A stretch of DNA of 64,000 nucleotides from Thermosipho sp. (in: thermotogales) (GCA_017656335.1 JACDOA010000001.1:372001-436000), one strand, 5' to 3'; positions 45,262 to 56,216 are shown, counted from the first letter of the stretch. Made by a program: numbers and translations. Notes: generated by a model not told the origin, from the sequence alone.

Positions 45262-47077
45262 AAATACTCCTCCTTTCAATTCTTTCAAAAATTTGTTTTT
45301 CTATTCCATTCTCATCAAGACCTACAAGTTTCAAAAGTTCTTTTCGGCTGCCGTGCACAATAAATTCATCGGGAACACCTATGTTTTCAATACTACCATA
45401 CTTATTTAATGACTCACCAAATCCACCTTCTATAGATCCTTCTTCCACAGTAAAAATATATTCGTGATTCTTTAAAACCCATTTTAAAGTTTCAAGATCT
45501 AATGGTTTAATATTTCTGGCAAAAACTAGAGTCCATCCATTTCTAATGGCAATATTTATTGCGTTTTTTGTTATTGTTCCTGTTGTAATAATTGCCACTT
45601 TTTTACCATCATTCAAAATTTCCCATTTAGAAAGATCTACCATTTTAATTTTATCATAAATTTCCTCAAAATTTCCGAATTCAGAATCTCTTGGATATCT
45701 AATTGCCACAGGCCCTTCTAACGGAAATTTAAATATTGTCCACAAAGTATCTGCTAAATCCTGTACATCTTTCGGAGCATATATTTTCATATTAGGAATT
45801 ATTCTTAAATAAGAAATATCAAATACTCCATGATGGGTAGGACCATCTTCGCCAACAAGTCCTGCTCTGTCAATTGCAAAAATCACTGGTATATTTTGAA
45901 GTGCAATATCGTGAATTAATTGATCAAATCCTCTCTGAAGAAAAGTAGAATAAACGGCAAAAACCGGTTTAAATCCTGCTCTTGCCAAACCACCGGCAAA
46001 TGTCACACATGCTTGTTCTGTAATTCCCAAATCAAAAAACCTTTCAGGAAATTTTTCAGCAAATTCACTTAAACCGGTCCCTTTAACCATAGCAGCCGTT
46101 ATTGCTACAATTTTTTCATCTTTTTCAGCTAATTTAGAGAGTGTCTTTCCAAATGCTTTGCTGTAGGAAATAAAACCAGGTGTTTTTAAAAACTCTCCAG
46201 AATTAGTATCAAATTTTCCAGCACTATGAAAATCCTCAGGATTTCCCTCTGATGAATGGAATCCCTTACCTTTGATAGTATTAACAGTCACAGCCACTGG
46301 ATAATTGTAATCTTTTATTCTTTTAAAAACTTCTTCTAATTCTCTTAGATTATGCCCATCAACAGGTCCAAAATGTTTTATTGAAAGAGACTCAAAAAAA
46401 TCATCGCCAGAAATAGAAACTTTTAAAGCTTCTTTTAACCTTTTTAATTCTTCTTCAAGGCCACCTCGAACAGTTTTTTTCATAATCTGTTTCATTTCTA
46501 GGTAAATTTTGCTTGTTCTAAGTCGATCAAAAAAATGAGATAGAGCTCCAACATTTTTTGAAATTGACATTGAATTATTATTTATAACTATCTTTATCTT
46601 CGAATTAAGTGTTTTTATTTGATTAATAGCTTCTAACGCTTCGCCCGAAGTAAGTGCACCATCTCCAATAACTACAATAACGTTAGCTTCTTTTCCTTGC
46701 AATTTTAATCCTTGTTCGATTCCCAGAGCTGCAGCTATCGAAGTTCCAACATGTCCAGCCCCAAATCTATCAGCCTGCGATTCAAAAATATTCGTATATC
46801 CACTTATCCCATTGAATTTCCTGATTGTAGGAAATAATTCCCATCTTCCTGTAAGCAACTTATGAGTGTATGTTTGGTGCCCAGTATCCCAGATAATATA
46901 ATCTTCAAAAGGATCAAATACCCTATATAAAGCAAGCGTTAATTCAACTGTACCTAGGTTTGAAGCAAGATGTCCACCATTTTTTGAAATAACATCAATT
47001 ATGTATTCCCTAATTTGCTTTGCAAACTTTTCAAGCTCTTTGTAGCTCATTTTTCTAATTTTTGATAAATAATCCAC
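45245..47077 (-). CDS. dxs: Dxs, 1-deoxy-D-xylulose-5-phosphate synthase
   Basis: First enzyme of the MEP isoprenoid pathway, a thiamine-diphosphate enzyme joining pyruvate and glyceraldehyde 3-phosphate. In 610 residues: GGHLASNLGTVELTLALY, GHQTYTHKLLTGR, the thiamine loop GDGALTSGEALEAIN with NNNSMSIS, the catalytic His in GPTHHGVFD, and IRYPRDSE. Dxs, IspF and IspG of the same pathway lie in this window but in separate units. The start is GTG 47077 after AAGAAGG. Confidence 0.97.
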   Translation of the reverse strand: MDYLSKIRKMSYKELEKFAKQIREYIIDVISKNGGHLASNLGTVELTLALYRVFDPFEDYIIWDTGHQTYTHKLLTGRWELFPTIRKFNGISGYTNIFESQADRFGAGHVGTSIAAALGIEQGLKLQGKEANVIVVIGDGALTSGEALEAINQIKTLNSKIKIVINNNSMSISKNVGALSHFFDRLRTSKIYLEMKQIMKKTVRGGLEEELKRLKEALKVSISGDDFFESLSIKHFGPVDGHNLRELEEVFKRIKDYNYPVAVTVNTIKGKGFHSSEGNPEDFHSAGKFDTNSGEFLKTPGFISYSKAFGKTLSKLAEKDEKIVAITAAMVKGTGLSEFAEKFPERFFDLGITEQACVTFAGGLARAGFKPVFAVYSTFLQRGFDQLIHDIALQNIPVIFAIDRAGLVGEDGPTHHGVFDISYLRIIPNMKIYAPKDVQDLADTLWTIFKFPLEGPVAIRYPRDSEFGNFEEIYDKIKMVDLSKWEILNDGKKVAIITTGTITKNAINIAIRNGWTLVFARNIKPLDLETLKWVLKNHEYIFTVEEGSIEGGFGESLNKYGSIENIGVPDEFIVHGSRKELLKLVGLDENGIEKQIFERIERRSIYENTD

Positions 47078-47133
47078 ATTTTCACCTTCTTAGGCTCTCA
47101 TTTATTTTTATTATCATTCATATTTTAACACAC

Positions 47134-47169
47134 AAAGAAAAAGTACGCACAGCTTTTTGCTGTGCGTAC
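47134..47169 (-). terminator. Rho-independent terminator after serS
   Basis: An 11-bp stem GTACGCACAGC (47143-47153) / GCTGTGCGTAC (47159-47169) with a TTTTT loop on the plus strand (AAAAA on the minus strand). The minus-strand exit is a T-rich run (47134-47142). It starts 4 bases after the serS stop. Confidence 0.95.
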
Positions 47170-47172
47170 CTA

Positions 47173-48447
<1,275 letters not shown>

Positions 48448-48452
48448 TTAAA

Positions 48453-49493
48453 TCACTCCTCCAAGAGTTTTTTCAAATTCTCCTCATATGGTGGATATAC
48501 AATTCCTTTTTCTGTAATAATTGCAGTTACCAGTTCTGCATCTGTAACATCAAAAGCAGGATTAAACACTCTTACATTATCAGGTGCAATTTGAGTTCCA
48601 CCACAATGAGTTACCTCGGTATGTCTCCTTTCCTCTATTGGGATATCCTTTCCTGTTTTTGTATTTAAATCTATTGTGCTAGTTGGGGCAGCTACATAAA
48701 ATGGTATACCGTGCCTTTTTGCTAAAACTGCAACCATATATGTTCCAATTTTATTCGCAACATCTCCATTGGCAGCTACTCTATCGGCTCCAACGATGAC
48801 TGCATCTATTTTACCTAATTTCATGGCCCAACCCGACATGTTATCGCTTATTAATGTCACATCTATGCCGTCTTTCATAAGCTCCCAAGCAGTAAGCCTT
48901 GCACCCTGCAAATATGGTCTTGTCTCATCAGCAAAAACTTTAATTTTTTTCCCTTCTTCAACAGCCGCCCTTATAATTCCTAAAGCCGTACCGTAATCTA
49001 CAGTTGCAAGTGCACCTGCATTACAATGTGTAAGAACTGTGTAACCATCCTTTAAAAGTTGAGCACCAAATTTTCCCATTCTTTTATTGGCTTCTATGTC
49101 TTCATTGGCAATTGCCATTGCTTCTTCTTCAAGCCTTTCAACAACACCTTCTAATTTTCCGTATTCGTTAAATGCTTTTTCCATTCTTTCCAGTGCCCAA
49201 AACAAATTGACCGCAGTTGGTCTTGTATTTGCAAGAACTTTTTTAACCTGAGACATTTTTTCCTTTAACTCCTCAAAAGAATTAGCTTTTATCTCTTTTG
49301 CACCTAAAACATATCCAAACGCTGCAGAAGCACCAATTGCAGGAGCGCCCCTAACGACCATTTCCTTAATTGCAACTGCAACATCTTCATAAGTTTTACA
49401 AGTCATATATTCCTCTTTTAAAGGAATTTTTCTTTGATCAATTAAAATAAGCTCATCACCTGTCCATTCCATCGTCATAGTTTTTAGGTTCAT
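48453..49493 (-). CDS. mtnA: MtnA, methylthioribose-1-phosphate isomerase
   Basis: Isomerises 5-methylthioribose-1-phosphate to the ribulose in methionine salvage; eIF2B-like fold. 346 residues: MVVRGAPAIGASAAFG, HCNAGALATVDYGTALG (catalytic Cys), DETRPYLQGARLTAWEL, DNMSGWAM and GADRVAANGDVANKIGTY (Asp). ATG 49493 follows AAAGGAGGATGTATTA. A TATAAT lies at 49531-49536 on the minus strand, so a promoter probably starts here. No other mtn gene is present. Confidence 0.96.
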   Translation of the reverse strand: MNLKTMTMEWTGDELILIDQRKIPLKEEYMTCKTYEDVAVAIKEMVVRGAPAIGASAAFGYVLGAKEIKANSFEELKEKMSQVKKVLANTRPTAVNLFWALERMEKAFNEYGKLEGVVERLEEEAMAIANEDIEANKRMGKFGAQLLKDGYTVLTHCNAGALATVDYGTALGIIRAAVEEGKKIKVFADETRPYLQGARLTAWELMKDGIDVTLISDNMSGWAMKLGKIDAVIVGADRVAANGDVANKIGTYMVAVLAKRHGIPFYVAAPTSTIDLNTKTGKDIPIEERRHTEVTHCGGTQIAPDNVRVFNPAFDVTDAELVTAIITEKGIVYPPYEENLKKLLEE

Positions 49494-49564
49494 TAATACA
49501 TCCTCCTTTAATTTTAATTTGATCACAATAATTATATCATATTAAAACTTTTACAAATGTTTTT

Positions 49565-49595
49565 ATAAAAAAAGGGGGGAGTTAAATTCTCCCCC
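49565..49595 (-). terminator. Rho-independent terminator after the SurA-like gene
   Basis: GGGGGAG (49575-49581) and CTCCCCC (49589-49595) form a strong stem with a 7-base loop, followed on the minus strand by C-T7 (49567-49574). It ends the leuS-surA unit, 27 bases after the stop codon at 49622. Confidence 0.92.
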
Positions 49596-49621
49596 ATTTT
49601 TAATCTCTAATTTTGTTTATT

Positions 49622-50626
49622 TCATTCAACATTATAGAATATTTGAATGTCGCTTTCTTTTTTGAATTTTTCAAATTCTTCGTCTATAAACTTTGACCAG
49701 AGATCTGATTTTTTATTATTCAATAATTCATTTTCAATTTCTTCCTTAACTTCTTCTAAGGCTTTTACTTGTGGTGGAACTTTATTAACTACCTTTACAA
49801 GATAATAAGTGTTATCAATATTGACAGGTCCTAAAATAGCACCTGTTATTGTATTTTCAATATAATCCCACAATTTAGATGGGAAAGTTTCACCTTTTGC
49901 TAACCCTTGAAATCTAAAATCATTTAAATTAAATTCCTCTGCAACTGATTCAAAATCTATCCCGGATATAACTTTATCTTTTGCTGCTTTTGCTTGAGTT
50001 TCATTATTAAAAGTTAGAACATATAAATCATAGGTTGTTGGGGTTGAAAAGGCATCAATATTATTATTGTAATATGATTTAATTTCCTCTTCTGTAACGG
50101 TTGCATCTTTAGAAATATAATTAAATAAATTTTGAACAGACATATTTACCAATGTATTAAAAAATAACTTTTTCTTGAAATCTTCTAAAGTTCCCATATT
50201 TGCGTATTGTAAATACATATCAAAAGTCTTTTCATCAATTCCTTGAGAAGCTAAATAATCAGAGATTTGTTGGTCTACAAAAGCCATAACTTCTTCTTCA
50301 GATGGCCTTTGACCATACTTTTCAGCAAACTGAATAATTAAAAGTTTGTCAATAATTTGCTCCAATACTGCACGTTTGTATCTCATAAGAAGTTTTACAC
50401 CTTCATCGGTATTTGAAAGAACATCAAAAAACGTTTGATCCACCTCGGAAATCTTCACAAGTAAACCATTAATATCAGCCTCAGAATTCAATAACTCAAG
50501 AGTAATTTCCTCGCCATTTACAACTGCAACAACACTTGTTGATGGAAGACTAGTAGATGTTGCATCTTCTGCAAAAACCAAAAAAATGGAAAATACTACT
50601 AAAAGTGTAACTAACAATTTTCTCAT
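49622..50626 (-). CDS. Exported SurA/PrsA-like peptidyl-prolyl isomerase chaperone
   Basis: A 334-residue exported protein: signal peptide (about 1-19, MRKLLVTLLVVFSIFLVFA), a helical SurA N-terminal-like domain (VNGEEITLELLNSE, AVLEQIIDKLLIIQFAEKYG), then a PpiC-like parvulin region (EEIKSYYNNNIDAF, YDLYVLTFNNETQAKAAKDKV, DNTYYLVKVVNKVP). The parvulin core appears diverged. No lipobox Cys. ATG 50626 follows GGAGGAGAGTTT and overlaps the leuS end by 14 bases in the operon order leuS-surA. Confidence 0.82.
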   Translation of the reverse strand: MRKLLVTLLVVFSIFLVFAEDATSTSLPSTSVVAVVNGEEITLELLNSEADINGLLVKISEVDQTFFDVLSNTDEGVKLLMRYKRAVLEQIIDKLLIIQFAEKYGQRPSEEEVMAFVDQQISDYLASQGIDEKTFDMYLQYANMGTLEDFKKKLFFNTLVNMSVQNLFNYISKDATVTEEEIKSYYNNNIDAFSTPTTYDLYVLTFNNETQAKAAKDKVISGIDFESVAEEFNLNDFRFQGLAKGETFPSKLWDYIENTITGAILGPVNIDNTYYLVKVVNKVPPQVKALEEVKEEIENELLNNKKSDLWSKFIDEEFEKFKKESDIQIFYNVE

Positions 50627-50639
50627 AAACTCTCCTCCT

Positions 50640-53117
50640 TTATTTAACGACAATGTTTAAAAGCTTATTCCTGACATATATAATTTTCACAATTTCTTTT
50701 CCTTTCACGTATGATGCAATTTTTGGTTCATTCAAAGCAATTTCTTTAATTTTCTTTTCATCTTCATCTACAGATACATTAATTTTACCTCTTACCTTTC
50801 CATTTATCTGGATTATAATGATTACTTCATCAACCTTCAATGCTTCTTCATCATATTTTGGCCAGGCTTCATTAACTATAAGTGTTTCTTTTTCAAGATC
50901 TTGCCACATCTCTTCTGCCATATGTGGAGCAAATGGAGAAAGAATTAAAATTAGATTTTCGGCAAGTTCCCTAAGTAATGGGAGATTTAACTCCTCCTCA
51001 CTGGTAGAATTTAAGTAATCACTTAAGCTGTTGTTAAGTTCCATAAGACCTGCAATAGCTGTGTTAAACTTAAATCCTCCTTCAATATCCTCTGTGATTT
51101 TCTTTATTGTTCGATGAAGCTTTCTTCTTAAATCTTTTTCTTTCTTGTTCTTCAAACTTATATTTTCAATTTCAACATTTTTGATAAGTGGTAATATACT
51201 GTAGAAGTTATTCCATAATCTTTTCAAAAATCTATTAACACCTTCTATACCAGCATCGCTCCATTCAGCATCCTTCTCAGGTGGGGCCATAAATAAAATA
51301 TACGTTCTCAATGTATCTGCTCCATATTTTTCTATCATTTCATCTGGAGATACTACATTTCCTTTTGATTTACTCATTTTCCAACCATCTTTGTAAATCA
51401 TTCCCTGTGTAAAGAGGTTGGTAAATGGCTCATCAAAATCTACATATCCAAGGTCATGTAAAACTTTAGTAATAAATCTTGAATAAAGTAAATGTAAAAT
51501 TGCGTGCTCCACACCACCAATATACTGATCAACTGGGAGCCAATAATTTACATCTTTTGAATCAAAGGGCTTGTCATTTAAATAGGGGTTTACATACCTC
51601 AAATAATACCAGGAACTATCAACAAATGTATCCATTGTATCTGCATCTCTCCTAGCCGGTCCACCACATTTTGGACATGTGGTATTCAAAAATTGTTCAT
51701 TTAAAGAAAGTGGGGATTGTCCAGTTGGTAAAAATTCAACATCTTTTGGTAGTTTTACTGGTAAGTCTTTTTCTGGTACAGGAACAACTCCACATTTTTC
51801 ACAGTAAACTACCGGAATAGGTGCTCCCCAATATCTCTGCCTTGAAATAAGCCAATCTCTTAATTTATATTGAACGCTTCTTTTTCCAATTCCTTTCTCT
51901 TCAAGATATTCAATAACTTTGTTTATAGCTTCACGACTATTCATACCACTAAATGGACCTGAATTTACCATAATTCCTTCATCTTCATAGGCCTTTTCCA
52001 TTGTATCAGGATTTAAAGAATTTTCAGGATTATCAATGACAACCCTAATGGGCAAATTATACTTCCTAGCAAAGGAAAAATCCCTTTGATCGTGTGCAGG
52101 AACCGCCATTATTGCACCTGTTCCATATTCATACAAAATGTAATTTGCAACATAAATTGGAATTTTTTCACCGTTCACAGGATTAATAGCATATCTTCCA
52201 ATGAAAAAGCCTTCTTTTTCAGCATCTATACTTGTTCTTTTAAATCTATCCTCAAGAGAAACTTTTTGCAAAAATTTGTATAACTCTTCTTTTCTTTCTT
52301 CAGTTACCAATTGCTCTACAAGGGGCGATTCTGGTGCAATTGCCATAAATGTTACACCCCACAGAGTATCAGGTCTTGTTGTAAAAATTCTAATTTTCAT
52401 ATCAAGACCCACGACAGGAAAATCAACTTCAGCACCAGTACTTTTTCCAATCCAATTTCTCTGCATAGTTTTTACATTCTCTGGCCATCCAGTCAATTTA
52501 TCTAAATCGTTTAAGAGTTTCTCTGCATAATCTGTTATTTTAAAGTACCATTGTTCAAGATGCTTTATGGTAACTTCAGTTCCACATCTTTCACATTTTC
52601 CATCTACAACCTGCTCATTTGCAAGAACAGTTTGACAATTTGGACACCAATTGACTGCACCTTTTTTCTTGTAAGCAAGACCATTTTCATATAATTTTAA
52701 AAACAACCATTGAGTCCATTTGTAATAATCTTCTTTACAAGTGGCTATCTCTCTGGTCCAATCATAACTAATTCCAATTTTTTTGATCTGATTTCTTATT
52801 GTTTCAATGTTTTTAAATGTCCAATCTTCAGGATGAATCTTGTTCTTTATTGCCGCATTTTCAGCAGGAAGTCCAAAAGCATCGTACCCAAAAGGATGCA
52901 ATACATTAAAACCTTTCATCCTCTTATATCTAGCAACAATGTCCCCAATAACATAATTTTTAACATGACCTACATGTAATGTCCCCGAAGGATATGGAAA
53001 CATAACAAGATCATAAAATTTTGGCTTTTTAGAATATTGAGGTGTTTCAAATACTTTCTTTTCAGCCCATATTTTTTGCCACTTTCCTTCAAATTCTTGA
53101 GGTTTATACTCCCTCAT
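50640..53117 (-). CDS. leuS: LeuS, leucyl-tRNA synthetase
   Basis: Class I synthetase of 825 residues. HIGH motif PYPSGTLHVGH (near 40-51), an editing CP1 domain with TTRPDTLWGVTF and GTGAIMAVPAHDQRD, zinc-type Cys pairs (CPKCGGPAR and an earlier CEKCG), and KMSKSKGNVVSP. The anticodon-binding domain and C-terminal VRGKINVSVDEDEKKIKE follow. ATG 53117 after AGGAGGG. Its tRNA-Leu(UAA) is at 5416-5505. Confidence 0.98.
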   Translation of the reverse strand: MREYKPQEFEGKWQKIWAEKKVFETPQYSKKPKFYDLVMFPYPSGTLHVGHVKNYVIGDIVARYKRMKGFNVLHPFGYDAFGLPAENAAIKNKIHPEDWTFKNIETIRNQIKKIGISYDWTREIATCKEDYYKWTQWLFLKLYENGLAYKKKGAVNWCPNCQTVLANEQVVDGKCERCGTEVTIKHLEQWYFKITDYAEKLLNDLDKLTGWPENVKTMQRNWIGKSTGAEVDFPVVGLDMKIRIFTTRPDTLWGVTFMAIAPESPLVEQLVTEERKEELYKFLQKVSLEDRFKRTSIDAEKEGFFIGRYAINPVNGEKIPIYVANYILYEYGTGAIMAVPAHDQRDFSFARKYNLPIRVVIDNPENSLNPDTMEKAYEDEGIMVNSGPFSGMNSREAINKVIEYLEEKGIGKRSVQYKLRDWLISRQRYWGAPIPVVYCEKCGVVPVPEKDLPVKLPKDVEFLPTGQSPLSLNEQFLNTTCPKCGGPARRDADTMDTFVDSSWYYLRYVNPYLNDKPFDSKDVNYWLPVDQYIGGVEHAILHLLYSRFITKVLHDLGYVDFDEPFTNLFTQGMIYKDGWKMSKSKGNVVSPDEMIEKYGADTLRTYILFMAPPEKDAEWSDAGIEGVNRFLKRLWNNFYSILPLIKNVEIENISLKNKKEKDLRRKLHRTIKKITEDIEGGFKFNTAIAGLMELNNSLSDYLNSTSEEELNLPLLRELAENLILILSPFAPHMAEEMWQDLEKETLIVNEAWPKYDEEALKVDEVIIIIQINGKVRGKINVSVDEDEKKIKEIALNEPKIASYVKGKEIVKIIYVRNKLLNIVVK

Positions 53118-53150
53118 ATAATCCCTCCTGTATTTTCATCTCTTTAAGAA

Positions 53151-53179
53151 ATTATACTATAAATGTTAAAATTCAACAA
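53151..53179 (-). promoter_or_regulatory. Promoter of leuS
   Basis: On the minus strand TTGTTG (53174-53179), 17 bases, then TATAAT (53151-53156). The leader to the ATG at 53117 is only about 28 bases and leaves no room for a T-box riboswitch. Confidence 0.6.
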
Positions 53180-53193
53180 ATGTATTGTATAAT
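53166..53193 (+). promoter_or_regulatory. Promoter of rsmE
   Basis: On the plus strand TTAAAA (53166-53171), 16 bases, then TATAAT (53188-53193), followed by GAGGTG and the ATG at 53211. The -35 regions of this promoter and leuS overlap in a 93-base divergent gap. Confidence 0.55.
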
Positions 53194-53210
53194 GATAATG
53201 AGGTGATTTA

Positions 53211-53891
53211 ATGCCTAATATTTTTTACTGTACCACAGAAGATAAAACAGCAAATTTTGATGAACACGAAACAAACCATCTTAAAGTTGTTAGAAAAAAC
53301 GTTGGTGATGAAGTTTTCTGCACGGATGGGAAAGGATATAAATACACTGTAAAACTTAACAAAATAGGAAAAAAAAGATCTTTTGGGCGAATTCTTGAGT
53401 CTAAATATATAGAAGATAGAGATCCATTTAAATTAATTCTATTTGCACCATCTGGAAAGTGGGAAAGATTACGATGGCTTTTGGAAAAATCCGTTGAACT
53501 CGGCGTTGATAAGGTTTTTATTACTAAAACAGCGTTTTCAAATAGAAATTATACTAATAAAAAAGAAAAAATTGAACTAGTAATTAGGGATAGTTGCAAA
53601 CAATGTATTAGATACAATTTTCCAGAATTTGAAATTATAGATTTTGCAAATATTTTTAAATTTACACCTAAAAACACATTTTTCCTTGATTTCAATGGTG
53701 AAAACTTTCCAGAAAATATTGAAAGCGATGTCGCACTTATTGTTGGCCCAGAAGGTGGTTTTACGGAAGATGAAATTAACTTACTTAGAAAAAATTTTAA
53801 AAGTTTAACTTTAGGCAAAAAAATCTTACGCTTTGAAACTGCCGCCCTTGTTAGTTTAAGTTATTTTGCAATAAAGTTATCGAAAATTTGA
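53211..53891 (+). CDS. rsmE: RsmE, 16S rRNA (uracil1498-N3)-methyltransferase
   Basis: SPOUT methyltransferase of 226 residues. An N-terminal PUA-like domain (NHLKVVRKNVGDEV, CTDGKG) precedes the knot: EKSVELGVDKVFI, RDSCKQCIRYNFPE, LIVGPEGGFTEDEI and LGKKILRFETAALVSL, which are the typical blocks. ATG after GAGGTGATTTA. The next gene follows after 13 bases. Confidence 0.95.
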   Translation: MPNIFYCTTEDKTANFDEHETNHLKVVRKNVGDEVFCTDGKGYKYTVKLNKIGKKRSFGRILESKYIEDRDPFKLILFAPSGKWERLRWLLEKSVELGVDKVFITKTAFSNRNYTNKKEKIELVIRDSCKQCIRYNFPEFEIIDFANIFKFTPKNTFFLDFNGENFPENIESDVALIVGPEGGFTEDEINLLRKNFKSLTLGKKILRFETAALVSLSYFAIKLSKI

Positions 53892-53904
53892 AAGGGGTGA
53901 TGTA

Positions 53905-54261
53905 ATGATTAAGGGCGAAAAAATGTTATCATATGTGAAATATTATCACGAAATTGAAGCTGAATACCGTGAAAAACTTGCTGAGGCGAAGAGAAAATCA
54001 GATGTCAGAGAAGTTTTTATTAATATTCTATTAAAACTTTTTTCAAAAATTGATAGTTCAATTGATCAATCATATGCTGAGTATATTAAATTCGATGGAA
54101 ATTTATATACTTTTGAATCACCTTTAAAAGAAAAAATTGAAAAACTTGCTGAAAAAAGTGATTTACTTGCAATTATTGAAAGAATTTTTGAAACTGCAAA
54201 AAATAGATATCTAAAATTAAAAAATGACGACAATACTGATTACTTTAATCTTAAAAAATAA
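53905..54261 (+). CDS. Small unknown protein
   Basis: A 118-residue highly charged, mostly helical soluble protein (EIEAEYREKLAEAKRKSD, EKIEKLAEKSDLLAII). No motif or family is recognised. It lacks signal and membrane segments. The ATG has GAAAGGGGTGATGTA upstream. It is transcribed after rsmE and ends at a bidirectional terminator. Codon usage looks like its neighbours. Confidence 0.75.
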   Translation: MIKGEKMLSYVKYYHEIEAEYREKLAEAKRKSDVREVFINILLKLFSKIDSSIDQSYAEYIKFDGNLYTFESPLKEKIEKLAEKSDLLAIIERIFETAKNRYLKLKNDDNTDYFNLKK

Positions 54262-54295
54262 GAAAGAGCGGGTTATCCCGCTCTTTCTTCTTTTA
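54261..54295. terminator. Bidirectional Rho-independent terminator
   Basis: A perfect 12-bp stem AGAAAGAGCGGG (54261-54272) / CCCGCTCTTTCT (54277-54288) with a TTAT loop, followed by a T-rich run on the plus strand and, on the minus strand, by TATTTTTT. It separates the convergent unknown gene and GNAT gene. The GNAT stop codon (54273-54275) lies in the loop. Confidence 0.95.
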
Positions 54296-54710
54296 ACAAT
54301 CCATATATCAAAATATCATAGTAATTTCCGTTATGGTATTTTCCTTTCCTGATTCTTCCCTCAAGTTTAAATCCAAATTTTTCCAATATCTTTATAGATC
54401 TTTCGTTATACTCGTATACTTCTGCTGTAATTCTTTCCAAATTCAATTCATTAAAAGCAAAATCAATAGCTAATTGAAGTATTTCTTTTCCTTTTCCTTT
54501 TCCTCTTTCATGGGGGATCAGGTAATAAGTAATATATGCATTTTTATTAAAATATCTCATATTAAATGCCACAAAAGCTACTGTTTTTTCTCCTTCAATA
54601 TAATTTAAAACAATTTTTCTTGGAAGATCAACCATCTTGATTTCGGAAAAATTACTTAAATCCTCAAAAGGAATTTCTACAAGCTCTTTATCAGTGATTT
54701 TTATTTTCAT
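54273..54710 (-). CDS. GNAT acetyltransferase, RimJ/RimL type
   Basis: A 145-residue GNAT enzyme. The acetyl-CoA loop reads LIPHERGKGKGKEILQLAIDFAF (R-x-x-G-x-G/K), and NERSIKILEKFGFKLEGRIRKG is the motif B typical of RimJ/RimL or SpeG-like members that acetylate N-terminal amines or polyamines. Its substrate is unknown. It is the last gene after rseP, 12 bases apart. Confidence 0.9.
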   Translation of the reverse strand: MKIKITDKELVEIPFEDLSNFSEIKMVDLPRKIVLNYIEGEKTVAFVAFNMRYFNKNAYITYYLIPHERGKGKGKEILQLAIDFAFNELNLERITAEVYEYNERSIKILEKFGFKLEGRIRKGKYHNGNYYDILIYGLLKEERAG

Positions 54711-54722
54711 TTACTCAGCTCC

Positions 54723-56216
54723 CTAAAAGAATCTTGTTATATCAGCAAACATGAAATAAAATACAAGTCCCATTAAGATAAAAAAACCAATTGTGTGAAT
54801 AATTGCTTCAATTCTTCTATCAATTTTACGTCTGAGAATGATTTCTAACAACGAGAAAACTATTCTTCCACCATCAAGTGCCGGGAGAGGTAATAAATTG
54901 AAAATCCCCAAATTCAGTGTAAAGAATGCTACTACTGTAAACATCATCTCCCATCCTGCTTTTGCTGCATTACCAATAATAACGGCAATACCAATTGGCC
55001 CCGCTACGTTTTGAGCACCCTGACCAGTAAAAAACAACCTTTGAAATGCCTTCCATATTAAGACAGCCGCAGAATTGCATCTATGAACAGCAAGTGAAAC
55101 AGTTTCAGCCAAATTTTGAGGCTTTAATACAAAACTTTCGTTTTCAAAAAAACCAGGTTCAGATATGATTTTAGAAAACTCGTCTTTTGACATTTCAAAA
55201 GTTTTTAATTTACTATCACGGATTATTTGTATCTTTAAAGAGCCTTCAAATGGTGATATAAAATCATTTAATTTGTCTCCCCAAATATCAATATATACCT
55301 GTTTTTCTGAAAGTCCAATTGCAGTAGCAAGTTTCACTATTGATAAATAATCATCTATTTTTAATTCATTGACTTTTACTAGTTTATCACCCTTTTCAAA
55401 TGGTGGTATATTTTTTGCAATCACAGGTTTTAAACCGGCATAATAAAAACCAATAGTATATCTTTCAGGTACAAATGAATAGTTTACAACTACTCCGGAT
55501 AACGTATTACCAAATTCATCAACAATTTCTACAAAACCTCCTAACTTCAGTTCCAGATCAGAACCGGGCAAAAAACCATTTATCTTACTAATTTTTCCTT
55601 CAATCTTTCCTGAAACGTCGTCCAAAACTAATACATATTCTGCGGGAGACAATTTAGGAGTTATTATTAAATCTAATTTCTTTTCTCCTCTTAATATTGT
55701 TAAATTCACAGTATTTCCCTTCGAAATAATCTCACTTACTTCCGATGAATCAAAAACTCTTTTTCCGTTGACTTTTAAAATAACGTCGCCATTTTGAAGA
55801 CCAACAATTTGAGCTGGAGTATTTTCAATAACCTTTCCAACTGTAACGGCAGGTACACCCCATATGGAAACAATTGGAATAAACAGAATATATGCTGCAA
55901 GAATAGAAAACAAGGGTCCAGCAAAAGAGATTAATAATCTTTGCCATGCTGGCTTTGAATAAAGGGAACTTTCTCCTTCTTCGTCAAGTTGTTCTCCTTT
56001 AAGCCTAACATATCCTCCAAAAGGAATAATATTAATTCTTAATAACGTTTTTCCAATTTTTCTTTTGTAAATAACAGGTCCAAAACCTATTGCGAATTCT
56101 AAAACATCAACACCAAAAATCTTTGCAAATAAAAAATGCCCAAATTCATGAACTATAACTACAAACATGAATACTGCAATAAATGCTAAAACGTAAATTA
56201 TCTCAATCACCTCCAA
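54723..56216 (-). CDS. rseP: RseP, M50 site-2 metalloprotease
   Basis: A 497-residue intramembrane zinc protease that cleaves anti-sigma factors and signal peptide remnants. The first membrane segment contains VIVHEFGHFLFA (HExxH); two PDZ-like regions occupy about 115-200 and 230-330, each with a PDZ-like GDVILKVNGKRV or GDKLVKVNELKI; the last segments contain NLGIFNLLPLPALDGGRI (the LDG motif). It is longer than the one-PDZ form. ATG 56216 overlaps the upstream gene by 14 bases. Confidence 0.95.
   Translation of the reverse strand: MEVIEIIYVLAFIAVFMFVVIVHEFGHFLFAKIFGVDVLEFAIGFGPVIYKRKIGKTLLRINIIPFGGYVRLKGEQLDEEGESSLYSKPAWQRLLISFAGPLFSILAAYILFIPIVSIWGVPAVTVGKVIENTPAQIVGLQNGDVILKVNGKRVFDSSEVSEIISKGNTVNLTILRGEKKLDLIITPKLSPAEYVLVLDDVSGKIEGKISKINGFLPGSDLELKLGGFVEIVDEFGNTLSGVVVNYSFVPERYTIGFYYAGLKPVIAKNIPPFEKGDKLVKVNELKIDDYLSIVKLATAIGLSEKQVYIDIWGDKLNDFISPFEGSLKIQIIRDSKLKTFEMSKDEFSKIISEPGFFENESFVLKPQNLAETVSLAVHRCNSAAVLIWKAFQRLFFTGQGAQNVAGPIGIAVIIGNAAKAGWEMMFTVVAFFTLNLGIFNLLPLPALDGGRIVFSLLEIILRRKIDRRIEAIIHTIGFFILMGLVFYFMFADITRFF

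Noticed and set aside
50653-53000. Plus-strand open frames opposite leuS
   Set aside because: They have no ribosome binding site or family features and follow from the codon bias of the real gene on the other strand. The same holds for open frames opposite ftsH, dxs, glgC and serS.
53118-53210. T-box riboswitch before leuS
   Set aside because: The leader from the predicted promoter is about 28 bases, far too short, and serS has no leader at all because mtnA lies 5 bases upstream.
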